Source of the DNA: an uncultured Lachnospiraceae bacterium
GTDB lineage: Bacteria > Bacillota > Clostridia > Lachnospirales > Lachnospiraceae
DNA length: 59,064 nt
Assembly: GCA_944384105.1 (NCBI GenBank)
Contig: CALWSC010000012.1
Coordinates: 1-59,064 of the forward strand
Reading direction: 5' to 3'
Part shown: in pieces, positions 33,101 to 40,663 of the stretch
How positions within the stretch are numbered: position 1 is the stretch's first letter
Layout of the letters: every line of letters begins with the position of its first letter
The notes under the pieces: generated by a model
The model's input: the letters and a program-made list of their open reading frames with translations, nothing else
Databases searched by the model: none
Told to the model about the DNA's origin: nothing
Program-made: the position numbers and the translations under genes

Positions 33101-33387
33101 TGACCCTCCACGGCTCCAAGGGGCTGGAATTCCCCGCGGTAATCATTTTCGGAGCCCGAAAAGGAACAATTCCCTTTGAGAATGAAAGACATCCCGCCGA
33201 TAAGGAGGAGGAACGCCGCCTGCTTTATGTGGGGATGACAAGAGCCAGGGAAGAACTTATTCTGACCAGTTCCGGGGAAGAGTCTGAATTTTTATCGGAT
33301 ATTCCGGAAGATATAATTGTGAGAGAGCGTGCGGATAAGAGGAAGAAGAGCGGGGAGTATCATCAGATGAGTTTATTTGAAATATAA
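30178..33387 (+). CDS. PHP domain-zinc ribbon-UvrD/Rep helicase fusion
   Basis: A 1069-residue fusion. Residues 1-260 form a PHP phosphoesterase (ADLHIHSRYSRA at 4-15, GTGDFTHP, ISNSDAHSPAKLG). A four-cysteine zinc ribbon follows near 272-293 (CSLC and CPVC). From about 470 there is a superfamily 1A helicase with AAGPGTGKTKTLVAHI near 486, LLVDEFQDINPLQ near 658 and LLYVGMTRAREEL near the end. It is likely to process DNA, perhaps as nuclease-helicase; the PHP activity is not proven. The start at 30178 has AGGAGG nine bases upstream. Confidence 0.88.
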   Translation: MYIADLHIHSRYSRATSRDGTPEQLELWARRKGIHIVGTGDFTHPAWREELSEKLTPAEDGLYRLKEEYRIHAADTPDSIQPRFVITGEISSIYKKFGKVRKVHSLIILPSLESAGLISRKLEEIGNIHSDGRPILGLDCRDLLEIVLELEPEAMYVPAHIWTPHFSLFGAFSGFDTIEECFGDLTGNIHALETGLSSDPPMNWRVSALDRFQLISNSDAHSPAKLGREANLLDCELTYQGLKKAVETGEGLYGTIEFFPEEGKYHLDGHRKCSLCLTPLESERYGGICPVCGRKITIGVFHRVEQLSDRAEGYRKPGAKAFESLVPLPEVIGAATGHSAAGQKVQREYFHMLQRLGSEFEILREIPAEEIRSVSGRMIAEGISRLRAGKVERIPGFDGAYGTIRLFKASELEDTDGQMDFFSLLNMGRERVSAKEKEETHAEDCVKMPESAQPEKVKPQTGISGISGLNEGQQQAVRAQQRRIAVAAGPGTGKTKTLVAHIVYLLEARKVKAAEITAVTFTNQAAAELRERIQREAGRKKRISAMQIGTFHAICLAFLKTQGIVFTLADDAALQALAGQAVKEAGLKMPVRKFLEAVSARKSGAAEENSQMDEAVRIYAEALRARKLFDFDDLLLETIRLIEEGKAQKGWEKAFSYLLVDEFQDINPLQYRLMCTWNKMGRELFVIGDPDQSIYGFRGADAGCFDRLRSEYGELEIIRLEENYRCAPQILDAALRVISGNPGGERVLHANCPQSVPVRLAQAGTEMGEAIFTAKEISRLAGGIGMLEAHDAAEQSDREKLRSFDEIAVLCRTHRQIELVEKCLRQEGIPYIAAGRESFLEDETVARSLAFFRSAVNPQDITSREECLPLLIPDMADGRLQLEGEESINPVAEAVYEKWAGKYAPLCLKGRPGKVLEQWLDELHIEKNSAVQKLLDMTVFYKNIKGLLEAVSLGVESDLKRCGGKNYTSGAVTLMTLHGSKGLEFPAVIIFGARKGTIPFENERHPADKEEERRLLYVGMTRAREELILTSSGEESEFLSDIPEDIIVRERADKRKKSGEYHQMSLFEI

Positions 33388-33401
33388 AATTAAAAAAACT
33401 A

Positions 33402-33430
33402 TTGACAACCTTCTTTCAAGATGGTAACAT
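33402..33430 (+). promoter_or_regulatory. rplJ-rplL promoter
   Basis: -35 TTGACA (33402-33407), a 17-bp spacer, extended -10 TGG-TAACAT (33425-33430). Confidence 0.8.
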
Positions 33431-33436
33431 ACACTC

Positions 33437-33556
33437 GTATCACGCCGAAGACAGCAGGTGCCGCAAGGCATAAGGAGAAAACGCCTGCCGAGGAAGTACA
33501 TTCTTTGTAATAAAGAATCACAACGCCTCTCTGTCTTATGCGCAGAGAGGTTTTTT
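33437..33556 (+). promoter_or_regulatory. L10 ribosomal protein leader with terminator
   Basis: The region between promoter and rplJ has the layout of the known L10 leader, where excess L10(L12)4 binds and shuts the operon. Visible elements: a GC-rich paired region at about 33451-33490, TTCTTT/AAAGAA, and a terminator CCTCTCTG/CAGAGAGG (33526-33533 with 33543-33550) followed by six T. Confidence 0.75.
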
Positions 33557-33601
33557 AGTATCGGCGGTACACTAACTATACTATAAGGAGGTGCACCATT
33601 C

Positions 33602-34099
33602 ATGGCAAAAGTAGAACTGAAGAAACCTATCGTAGAAGAGATTGCTGGAAACATCAAAGGCGCTGCATCCGTAGTTCTGGTAAACTACAGCGGTTTAACT
33701 GTAGAGCAGGATACACAGCTTCGTAAGCAGTTAAGAGAAGCAGGTGTCGTATACAAGGTATACAAGAACACCATGATGAACTTTGCATTCCAGGGAACAC
33801 CGTGCGAAGAGCTGTGCAAGCACTTAGACGGAACAAACGCACTGGCTGTATCCGCTACAGACGCTACAGCACCGGCAAGAATCATTGCGAAGTTCGCAAA
33901 GACAGCTCCGAAGCTGGAGTTAGTAGCAGGTGTTGTTGAGGACACATACTACGATAAAGCAGGCATCGAGGCTATGGCTGAGATCCCGTCCAGAGAAGAA
34001 CTTCTCGGAAAACTGCTTGGTTCTATCCAGTCTCCGATTTCCAACTTTGCTCGTGTTATTAAACAGATCGCTGAGCAGAACGGCGGAGCAGAGGCTTAA
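33602..34099 (+). CDS. rplJ: 50S ribosomal protein L10
   Basis: A 165-residue protein that anchors L7/L12 dimers to the ribosomal stalk. The N-terminus (MAKVELKKPIVEEI) and the VLVNYSGLTVEQDTQLRKQLR segment are typical. The length is normal. AAGGAGGTG lies before the ATG. It is encoded upstream of rplL and downstream of a leader through which L10 should repress its own operon. Confidence 0.97.
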   Translation: MAKVELKKPIVEEIAGNIKGAASVVLVNYSGLTVEQDTQLRKQLREAGVVYKVYKNTMMNFAFQGTPCEELCKHLDGTNALAVSATDATAPARIIAKFAKTAPKLELVAGVVEDTYYDKAGIEAMAEIPSREELLGKLLGSIQSPISNFARVIKQIAEQNGGAEA

Positions 34100-34149
34100 T
34101 CAGGCAAAGTAAGAATTACAGAAAATAAAAATTTTGGAGGTAAAGAAGA

Positions 34150-34524
34150 ATGGCAAAGTTAACAACAGCTGAATTTATCGAAGCTATCAAAGAGTTATCC
34201 GTATTAGAGTTAAATGATTTAGTAAAAGCATGTGAGGAAGAGTTCGGCGTATCCGCAGCAGCAGGCGTAGTAGTAGCAGCAGCAGGCGGCGCAGCTGAGG
34301 CAGCTGAGGAGAAAGACGAGTTCGACGTAGAGCTGACAGATGTAGGCCCGAACAAAGTTAAAGTTATCAAGGTAGTTCGTGAAGCTACAGGCTTAGGCTT
34401 AAAAGAGGCTAAGGCAGTAGTTGACGGCGCTCCGAAGGTAATGAAAGAGGCTGTTTCCAAGGCAGAGGCTGAGGATCTGAAAGCTAAATTAGAGGCTGAG
34501 GGAGCTAAAGTTACTTTAAAATAA
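34150..34524 (+). CDS. rplL: 50S ribosomal protein L7/L12
   Basis: A 124-residue stalk protein that recruits translation factors. The N-terminal dimer domain, an Ala/Gly-rich hinge at about 40-55, and the C-terminal [20 protein letters not shown] face are all present. Codon use is strongly biased, as for highly expressed genes. GGAGG precedes the ATG and a strong terminator follows. Confidence 0.98.
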   Translation: MAKLTTAEFIEAIKELSVLELNDLVKACEEEFGVSAAAGVVVAAAGGAAEAAEEKDEFDVELTDVGPNKVKVIKVVREATGLGLKEAKAVVDGAPKVMKEAVSKAEAEDLKAKLEAEGAKVTLK

Positions 34525-34544
34525 TTTTAAAGTGAATGATTACA

Positions 34545-34587
34545 CCGCACAGACAGTTGGGTTTGCCGCTGGCTGTGCGGTTTTTTT
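34545..34587 (+). terminator. Terminator of rplJ-rplL
   Basis: CCGCACAG (34545-34552) pairs with CTGTGCGG (34573-34580), then seven T. Confidence 0.92.
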
Positions 34588-34596
34588 CTTTATCGG

Positions 34597-35157
34597 TCAG
34601 ATACGGTGATACTCTTCCAGTGAAAGACCCGTCAGCGAGAGATACAGCGCCAGCGGCTTGCTCACATACCGTATATGCCACGGTTCATAAGCATATCCCG
34701 TAATTTCTTCTTTGTTCTGCGGATACCGCAGGATGAATCCAAACATAGGCGCATACGTCCGCAGCCATTTGCCTTCGCGTGTATTTTCAAATGCTTCCGT
34801 CAGATCAAACCCCACGTCCGGACAGGATACATCCAGAGCGAGCCCGGTCTGATGCTCGCTGCAGCCCGGCGCGGCGATAAAGCGCTCCGTGTGTTCCCTG
34901 CCGCGGGACTGGAGGCTGGAATTATAGATTTCCTGCTGACGGGCGTAGGGACGGTAGCCCGAGATACCATACAGAGATATATGGAAGGCGCGGCTGTAGC
35001 AGAAGAGCTGATGCGCCGCCTCTGCTGCAGGTCGGCAGAGCATCCGGCGGGATTCGGGCTCGCAGAGGTGGAAGGGAATGTCCGCCTGTATGAGAAATTC
35101 CGGGATAAAGTCCGGGGCGAGCGGGTGCTCCCTGTTGACCAGATATGTACACGACAT
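34597..35157 (-). CDS. D-alanyl-D-alanine carboxypeptidase, M15B (VanY-like)
   Basis: A 186-residue zinc peptidase that trims D-Ala from peptidoglycan stem peptides. The motifs are complete: GISGYRPYARQQEIY, SEHQTGLALDVS (SxHxxGxAxD, metal-binding His and Asp) and EPWHIRYV (catalytic Glu, metal His). Unlike most M15B enzymes, no signal peptide or membrane anchor is visible; the frame has no earlier start with a ribosome site. AGGGGG lies nine bases before this ATG. It may act in the cytoplasm, as VanX/VanXY enzymes do, or leave by another route. It follows pncB by 64 bp. Confidence 0.88.
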   Translation of the reverse strand: MSCTYLVNREHPLAPDFIPEFLIQADIPFHLCEPESRRMLCRPAAEAAHQLFCYSRAFHISLYGISGYRPYARQQEIYNSSLQSRGREHTERFIAAPGCSEHQTGLALDVSCPDVGFDLTEAFENTREGKWLRTYAPMFGFILRYPQNKEEITGYAYEPWHIRYVSKPLALYLSLTGLSLEEYHRI

Positions 35158-35221
35158 AAAGAAAATCCCCCTTTCCCATTTATCATATGGAAAAGGAGGA
35201 TTTTTATGCCATTAGATAGAA

Positions 35222-36691
35222 TTATTGATACTTCAGATTCTCAAGACTCATTTTTTCAAGCAGATCGCTCTTGATGCGGTACAGTTTATCTGACAGATCG
35301 ACATAGACCTCATGCGGATTCACAAGACGCAGCGTCTCATCCCACAGAGTCTCCTTCTCTCTGGCGCATATATCACGGATCTCCATCACGGTAGGGGAGG
35401 TATAGACGCAGCGGCCCTTCTCGAAGATCGGTACGAGAAGCTCACGGAGCGTATAGGTGCCGCCTTTGATTTTCGTCTTTTTCCATGTCTCAATCGGGTC
35501 AAAGATAATCATATCCTTGGAATCATCGAAGGTTTCATCGACAAGGCAGATCAAATCCGCACGGATTTTCCCCGTTTCTCTGTCATAAATACGGTAAATC
35601 GTCTTGTTTCCCGGGTTTGTGACCTTCTCAGAATTTTCGGAGAGCTTGATTTTCGGGATAAATTCATCATCTTCCCTGTTCTTGATCGCCGCCAGCTTAT
35701 AGACGCCTCCGAATGCCGGACAGTCTTTGGCTGTAATCAGATTTGTGCCGACTCCCCAGGAGTTAATCTTTGCACCCTGCGCTTTTAAACTGTCGATGAG
35801 ATATTCATCCAGGTCGCTGGAAGCGGAGATGACTGCATCCTCAAATCCTGCCTCAGAGAGCATCTTATACGCCTTCTTGGAGAGATACGCAAGATCGCCG
35901 CTGTCAATGCGGATACCGTAGCCCTTCAGCTCTATCCCCGCATCGCGCATCTCCTGGAAGACACGGATGGCATTCGGGATACCGGAATCCAGTACGTCAT
36001 ATGTATCCACGAGAAGAATACAGGAATCCGGATACAGCTTTGCATACGTTTTGAATGCCGTGTATTCGTCCGGAAAGCTCATAATCCAGCTGTGTGCATG
36101 CGTGCCCTTTACCGGAACATCAAACATCTGTCCGGTGAGCACATTGGAAGTTCCGATGCAGCCGCCGATCATTGCCGCACGCGCTCCGTAGATGCCTGCG
36201 TCCGGTCCCTGTGCCCGGCGAAGTCCGAACTCCATAATGCCGTCTCCCTTTGCAGCGTATACTACACGGGAAGCCTTTGTTGCGATAAGGCTCTGATGAT
36301 TCAGAATATTTAATATCGCTGTTTCCAGAAGCTGTGCTTCCATAACCGGTGCCACGACCTTTAAGAGAGGCTCGCGTGGGAACACCACTGTGCCCTCAGG
36401 TATTGCATAAATATCTCCGGTAAAATGAAAGCCGCGCAGATATTCCAGAAAATCTGTGTCAAAGATGCCAAGCGTCCGCAGATAGTCAATGTCGTCGGGA
36501 TGGAAATGCAGATCACGCACATATTCAATAATCTGCTCCAGCCCCGCAGCAATGGCATATCCTCCGTCGCAGGGATTGTGGCGGTAAAATGCGTCGAAGA
36601 CTACAACCTGATCCGTAGGGTTTTTAAAATAGCCCTGCATCATTGTCAGCTCGTAGAGGTCTGTTAATAATGTAAGGTTTGTCGCTCTCAT
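35222..36691 (-). CDS. pncB: Nicotinate phosphoribosyltransferase
   Basis: A 489-residue enzyme joining nicotinate to PRPP to form nicotinate mononucleotide in NAD salvage. Family features include LLTDLYELTMMQGYF at the start, EFGLRRAQGPDA near 153, KGTHAHSWIMSF near 193 (the region of the phosphorylated His) and GIRIDSGDLAYLSKKA near 259. The length is that of the longer Firmicute form. GGAGA lies upstream, and the gene has a good promoter of its own. Confidence 0.95.
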   Translation of the reverse strand: MRATNLTLLTDLYELTMMQGYFKNPTDQVVVFDAFYRHNPCDGGYAIAAGLEQIIEYVRDLHFHPDDIDYLRTLGIFDTDFLEYLRGFHFTGDIYAIPEGTVVFPREPLLKVVAPVMEAQLLETAILNILNHQSLIATKASRVVYAAKGDGIMEFGLRRAQGPDAGIYGARAAMIGGCIGTSNVLTGQMFDVPVKGTHAHSWIMSFPDEYTAFKTYAKLYPDSCILLVDTYDVLDSGIPNAIRVFQEMRDAGIELKGYGIRIDSGDLAYLSKKAYKMLSEAGFEDAVISASSDLDEYLIDSLKAQGAKINSWGVGTNLITAKDCPAFGGVYKLAAIKNREDDEFIPKIKLSENSEKVTNPGNKTIYRIYDRETGKIRADLICLVDETFDDSKDMIIFDPIETWKKTKIKGGTYTLRELLVPIFEKGRCVYTSPTVMEIRDICAREKETLWDETLRLVNPHEVYVDLSDKLYRIKSDLLEKMSLENLKYQ

Positions 36692-36736
36692 AAACTTTTT
36701 CTCCTTCTGAAAATAAAAAGGTTCCGAATTTTTCTT

Positions 36737-36765
36737 ATTATACCACCCGACTGTTAAAAATACAA
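36737..36765 (-). promoter_or_regulatory. pncB promoter
   Basis: Minus strand: -35 TTGTAT (36765-36760), a 17-bp spacer, extended -10 TGG-TATAAT (36742-36737). Confidence 0.8.
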
Positions 36766-36786
36766 CGATTCAGGGAAAAGTTAGCA

Positions 36787-36816
36787 TTGACTCCCCGGCA
36801 ATCCGCGGGATAAGAT
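36787..36816 (+). promoter_or_regulatory. Promoter of the CDF transporter gene
   Basis: -35 TTGACT (36787-36792), an 18-bp spacer, -10 TAAGAT (36811-36816). Confidence 0.55.
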
Positions 36817-36847
36817 ATAGGGAATGAAAAATAGGGGGCAAGATAAG

Positions 36848-38035
36848 ATGACAGAATTTCTTGTGAGAAGATTTGTAAAGGATTATACACAGACAGACAA
36901 CATCCGGGTACGCACAGATTACGGTATCCTCTCAAGTTTCGTAGGAATCTTCTGCAACGTCCTGCTGTTTGCCGCAAAGTTTCTGATCGGCTTTGTGATG
37001 GGGAGTATTGCAGTTATGGCGGATGCTTTCAACAATCTTTCGGATGCTGCGTCTTCGATCATCAGCTATATAGGAGTCAGGATGGCGGGTAAGCCGGCAG
37101 ATAAGGATCATCCGTTCGGTCACGGGCGTATTGAGTATATAGCGGCGCTGATTGTAGCGTTTCTCGTGATTGAAGTGGGATTTTCTTTCTTCAGGAGCGG
37201 CATCGATAAAATCCGCAATCCGGAGGATATCAGCTTTGATCTGATCCCGTTTCTGATTCTGCTGCTTTCCATCGGCGTCAAGCTGTGGATGGCTGCGTTT
37301 AACAAAAAGCTGGGGAAAAGGATAGATTCCAAGGTGATGCTCGCGACGGCGGCGGATTCCATGGGAGATGTAATTACGACGAGTGCCACGGTTCTTTCTA
37401 TATTAATCTGCGCATTTGCGGGAGTGAACATTGATGCATTTGCAGGTATTGCGGTATCTCTTGTTGTCATGTGGTCAGGCGTGAGCATTGCTAAGGACAC
37501 GCTTGCTCCTTTGATCGGCGAGCCGGTGGACCCGCAGCTTTATCAGGACATTACCGCCTGTGTGGAGAGCTATGACGGGGTGCTCGGAACGCATGATCTG
37601 ATAGTGCATAATTACGGACCCGGCAGAAGCATGGCTTCGATTCATGCGGAGGTGCCAAGAGATGTAGATATCGAAACCTCTCATGAGGTCATTGACCGCA
37701 TAGAGCGGGAGGTGAGCAAAAAGCTGGGAATATTTCTTGTAATCCATATGGATCCTGCGGAAGTCAACAATCAGGAGATTATATACTTAAAAGACAGGCT
37801 TCACGTTCTGCTGTCCGATCTGGACAGTAAGCTGAGCTTCCACGATTTCCGAATGGTGAATGGAAAAGATTCGGCAAATCTGATTTTTGATCTTGTGGTT
37901 CCGTTTGATTACGAAAAGAAGGATATTGACAATCTTAAAAACCGCATAGCGGAAGATATGGAAAAGCAGACAAAATATCCCGGTAAGAAATATCACTGTG
38001 TGATGACAATTGACCGGAATTTCATCGGGGAATGA
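36848..38035 (+). CDS. Cation diffusion facilitator family transporter
   Basis: A 395-residue metal exporter with six membrane segments in residues 25-215. Metal-binding pairs are visible in ADAFNNLSDAASS (helix II) and AADSMGDVITT (helix V); the inter-helix HPFGHGRIEY loop is typical. The long cytoplasmic C-terminal domain (about 215-395) is larger than the usual ~90 residues and may hold two alpha-beta units. The start at 36848 has GGGGG nine bases upstream; an ATG 24 bp earlier is weaker. Likely substrates are zinc, manganese or iron. Confidence 0.92.
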   Translation: MTEFLVRRFVKDYTQTDNIRVRTDYGILSSFVGIFCNVLLFAAKFLIGFVMGSIAVMADAFNNLSDAASSIISYIGVRMAGKPADKDHPFGHGRIEYIAALIVAFLVIEVGFSFFRSGIDKIRNPEDISFDLIPFLILLLSIGVKLWMAAFNKKLGKRIDSKVMLATAADSMGDVITTSATVLSILICAFAGVNIDAFAGIAVSLVVMWSGVSIAKDTLAPLIGEPVDPQLYQDITACVESYDGVLGTHDLIVHNYGPGRSMASIHAEVPRDVDIETSHEVIDRIEREVSKKLGIFLVIHMDPAEVNNQEIIYLKDRLHVLLSDLDSKLSFHDFRMVNGKDSANLIFDLVVPFDYEKKDIDNLKNRIAEDMEKQTKYPGKKYHCVMTIDRNFIGE

Positions 38036-38041
38036 CCGCTT

Positions 38042-38070
38042 ACGGCTGCCGCAGAACCGGCGGCAGCCGT
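38042..38070 (+). terminator. Hairpin after the CDF gene
   Basis: ACGGCTGCCGC (38042-38052) pairs with GCGGCAGCCGT (38060-38070). There is no T-run, so it may be a weak or factor-assisted terminator. Confidence 0.55.
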
Positions 38071-38106
38071 ACCATAAGCAAAAATGAAAAAAATTAAAAA
38101 AAACTC

Positions 38107-38135
38107 TTGATTTTTCCGCTGGAATCTGGTATCAT
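38107..38135 (+). promoter_or_regulatory. Promoter of the tRNA-Gln pair
   Basis: -35 TTGATT (38107-38112), a 17-bp spacer, -10 TATCAT (38130-38135), 18 bp before the first tRNA. Confidence 0.7.
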
Positions 38136-38152
38136 ACATAGCGTTGACACGA

Positions 38153-38224
38153 TGGGCTATCGCCAAACGGTAAGGCAACGGACTCTGACTCCGTCATTTC
38201 AAGGTTCGAATCCTTGTAGCCCAG
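38153..38224 (+). tRNA. tRNA-Gln, anticodon CUG
   Basis: A 72-nt cloverleaf. Acceptor TGGGCTA/TAGCCCA, anticodon stem ACGGA/TCCGT with loop CTCTGAC (anticodon CTG), T-arm loop TTCGAAT, discriminator G. The 3' CCA is not encoded. It reads the CAG codon. Confidence 0.95.
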
Positions 38225-38254
38225 TTTCTTTTTCTAATATATTCGTCAGTATAG

Positions 38255-38326
38255 TGGGCTATCGCCAAATGGTAAGGCAACGGACTCTGACTCCGTCATT
38301 TCAAGGTTCGAATCCTTGTAGCCCAG
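38255..38326 (+). tRNA. tRNA-Gln, anticodon CUG (second copy)
   Basis: Identical to the first copy except for one D-loop base (C to T, in CCAAATGG). It lies 30 bp downstream and is likely in the same transcript. Confidence 0.95.
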
Positions 38327-38332
38327 TTTGGA

Positions 38333-38364
38333 AAGTCCTAAGCAGAAGCTTAGGACTTATTTTT
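38333..38364 (+). terminator. Terminator of the tRNA transcript
   Basis: AAGTCCTAAGC pairs with GCTTAGGACTT (11 bp, AGAA loop), then ATTTTT. Confidence 0.88.
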
Positions 38365-38393
38365 GTAAATAATAACAGGAGGCAGATGTTCAA

Positions 38394-39110
38394 ATGAAGT
38401 ATTCGTTCGAGAGCAGAATACGTTACAGCGAGGTGGGGGAGAACGGAAAGCTGACACTTTTCGGGCTGCTGAATTATTTTCAGGACTGTACGATTTTTCA
38501 TTCGGAGTCTATTGGGCTTGGCGTGAATCATCTGGAGCAGGCGAAGAAGATCTGGGTGCTTCAGAGCTGGCAGATTGATATCGCCCGGTATCCGCAGATG
38601 GGCGAGCGCATCCGGGTATGCACATGGCCATATGGGTTCAAGGGATTTTTCGGCGACAGAAACTTTGTTATGGAAGATGAGAGCGGCGAACCTGTTGCCT
38701 GGGCAAATTCCGTGTGGGTCTTTATGGATCTTGAGACGGGCAGACCGGCGCGTGTGACAGAGGAGGAGCTTGCGGGCTACGAGCTGGAGGAGAAACTGGA
38801 TATGGATTATCAGGACCGCCGTGTGCGTATGCCTGAGGGAGGAAGGATCGCAGAGCCGATCACCATCCGCAGAGAATATCTGGATACGAACCATCATGTA
38901 AATAACGGACAGTATGTACGCCTGGGACAGCTCTGCCTGCCGCCGGATTTTACGGTTAAGAGGCTGCGGGCGGAGTATAAATCACAGGCAAGGCTGGGGG
39001 ACGTCTGCATCCCTGAGATTGTGGAACAGGACAGCGCTGTTTATGTGGCTTTGAAGAATGAACAGGGCGCAGCCTATGCAAATATGGAATTTTGCAGTGA
39101 GAGGCATTGA
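38394..39110 (+). CDS. Acyl-[acyl-carrier-protein] thioesterase
   Basis: A 238-residue double hot-dog enzyme that releases fatty acids from ACP. The N-terminal hot-dog shows YSEVGENGKLTLFGLLNYFQ; the second holds the catalytic DTNHHVNNGQYV near 165-176, with the conserved Asn and His of FatA-type enzymes. The length fits the bacterial family. GGAGG lies upstream. It begins 30 bp after the tRNA terminator and is followed by cvfB, 34 bp on. Confidence 0.9.
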   Translation: MKYSFESRIRYSEVGENGKLTLFGLLNYFQDCTIFHSESIGLGVNHLEQAKKIWVLQSWQIDIARYPQMGERIRVCTWPYGFKGFFGDRNFVMEDESGEPVAWANSVWVFMDLETGRPARVTEEELAGYELEEKLDMDYQDRRVRMPEGGRIAEPITIRREYLDTNHHVNNGQYVRLGQLCLPPDFTVKRLRAEYKSQARLGDVCIPEIVEQDSAVYVALKNEQGAAYANMEFCSERH

Positions 39111-39144
39111 CAGACAGGACGGAGAAACCGGGAAAGGAAAAAGT

Positions 39145-39984
39145 ATGTTGAGATTAGGACAGAAGCAGAAATTGCTGGCAGTAAAGAAAGTGGATTTTGG
39201 TATTTACCTGGGAGAAAAAATAGATGCGCAGGAGAAGGAGCGTGTGCTGCTCCCTGCCAAGCAGGTACCGGAGGGAACAAAAATCGGGGATAAGCTGGAA
39301 GTATTTCTCTATAAGGATTCGAGAGACAGGATGATTGCAACGACAAGGGAGCCGAAGATTTCCGTGGGACAGACGGCTGTACTTGAGGTGCTTGAGGTCG
39401 GAAAGATCGGCGCCTTCCTCGATTGGGGTCTGGAGAAGGATCTGCTGCTGCCGTATCATGAGCAGACCCGGCGGGTTAGGAAAGGTGATCGCTGCCTCGT
39501 GGCTATGTATGTGGATAAGAGCGGGCGGCTCTGCGCGACGATGAAGGTGTACCATTATTTAAAGACGAACTCTCCTTACATCATCGGAGATATGGTAAAG
39601 GGAACAATTTATGAGATCAGTGATAATTTCGGTGTGTTTGTAGCTGTAGACAATCAGTATACAGGACTGATTCCTAAGCAGGAGGCGCAGGGCAGATATG
39701 AGATAGGAGCAGAGATGGAGTTTCGCGTGACTGCAGTGAAGGAAGACGGCAAGCTCAATCTCTCTGCGAAGCAGAAGGCATATCTTCAGATCGAGGAGGA
39801 CGCAGAGGCGGTGCTGCTTGCAATCAGAGAATTTGCAGGCGTGCTTCCGTTTGATGACAAGGCTTCTCCGGAGGTTATCAAGCGCGAGTTCGGACTGAGC
39901 AAGGCGGCGTTTAAGAGAGCAGTCGGTCATCTGCTCAAGGAAAAGAAAATAGAGATCCGGGACGGCAGAATTTTTATGCGCTAA
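39145..39984 (+). CDS. cvfB: CvfB/YitL-type S1 RNA-binding protein
   Basis: A 279-residue protein with consecutive S1-like OB domains: FGIYLGEKID (first), KIGAFLDWGLEKDLLLPYHE (second) and DNFGVFVAVDNQYTGLIPKQ (third). A winged helix (EFGLSKAAFKRAVGHLLKE) closes it. This is the arrangement of CvfB, an RNA-binding regulator of virulence genes in Staphylococcus aureus. The start at 39145 (MLRLGQ) has GGAAAGG upstream; the frame is open earlier, inside the thioesterase gene. Confidence 0.9.
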   Translation: MLRLGQKQKLLAVKKVDFGIYLGEKIDAQEKERVLLPAKQVPEGTKIGDKLEVFLYKDSRDRMIATTREPKISVGQTAVLEVLEVGKIGAFLDWGLEKDLLLPYHEQTRRVRKGDRCLVAMYVDKSGRLCATMKVYHYLKTNSPYIIGDMVKGTIYEISDNFGVFVAVDNQYTGLIPKQEAQGRYEIGAEMEFRVTAVKEDGKLNLSAKQKAYLQIEEDAEAVLLAIREFAGVLPFDDKASPEVIKREFGLSKAAFKRAVGHLLKEKKIEIRDGRIFMR

Positions 39985-40078
39985 ACAATAGATTTTGACG
40001 AGTACTTATGCTATACTTTTTGTGTATGCAGTAAAAAAATCAGAAATGATGGACGAATATTAAAGGAGGGTTTTGTTC

Positions 40079-40663
40079 GTGGATTCGATTGACTATTATA
40101 ATCGGTACGCTGCGCCTTATTATGAAGCAACTGTCGATTTAGATATGTCAGAGATTATGCAGCCGTTTATTGACCTGCTGCCTGAGGATGCCGAGGTTCT
40201 GGATCTGGGATGCGGTTCGGGGAGGGATTCCCTTGCGCTGGAGGAGCATGGATTTTATGTAAGCTCTATGGACGGCTCTGAGGAAATGTGTAAGCTGGCA
40301 AGCATTTATCTGGATAAAGAGGTTCTTCATCTCACCTTTGAGGAGATGGATTTTGACGAGGTGTTTGACGGTATATGGGCATGTGCGTCCCTGGTGCATG
40401 TACACCCGGATAAGATGCCGGCGATCTTAAAGAAGATCTTCAACGCGCTCAAGCCGGGGGGAATCTTATATTTTTCCGTTTATGAGGGCAGCCGGGACGG
40501 CGTCTACAAAGGGAGATATTACCACGATTACACCAAGGCGGAACTGAGAGAACTTCTGGAGGGCTTTGAGCATATTGAAGTGCTTGACATCTGGCGGACA
40601 CAGGATGTGCGTCAGGAAAAGGGCGACCGGAAATGGCTGAATGTATTGGTGAAGAAGGTATGA
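40079..40663 (+). CDS. Class I SAM-dependent methyltransferase
   Basis: A 194-residue methyltransferase with motif I VLDLGCGSGRDSLAL near 39-53, the acidic SMDGSEEM after strand 2, and ALKPGGILYFSVY near 121. The substrate is unknown. There is no ATG: the start is GTG at 40079, nine bases after GGAGG, or TTG at 40073, only three bases after it. Its stop overlaps the dnaE start. TAGATT and an extended TGC-TATACT about 70 bp upstream may form the promoter. Confidence 0.85.
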   Translation: MDSIDYYNRYAAPYYEATVDLDMSEIMQPFIDLLPEDAEVLDLGCGSGRDSLALEEHGFYVSSMDGSEEMCKLASIYLDKEVLHLTFEEMDFDEVFDGIWACASLVHVHPDKMPAILKKIFNALKPGGILYFSVYEGSRDGVYKGRYYHDYTKAELRELLEGFEHIEVLDIWRTQDVRQEKGDRKWLNVLVKKV

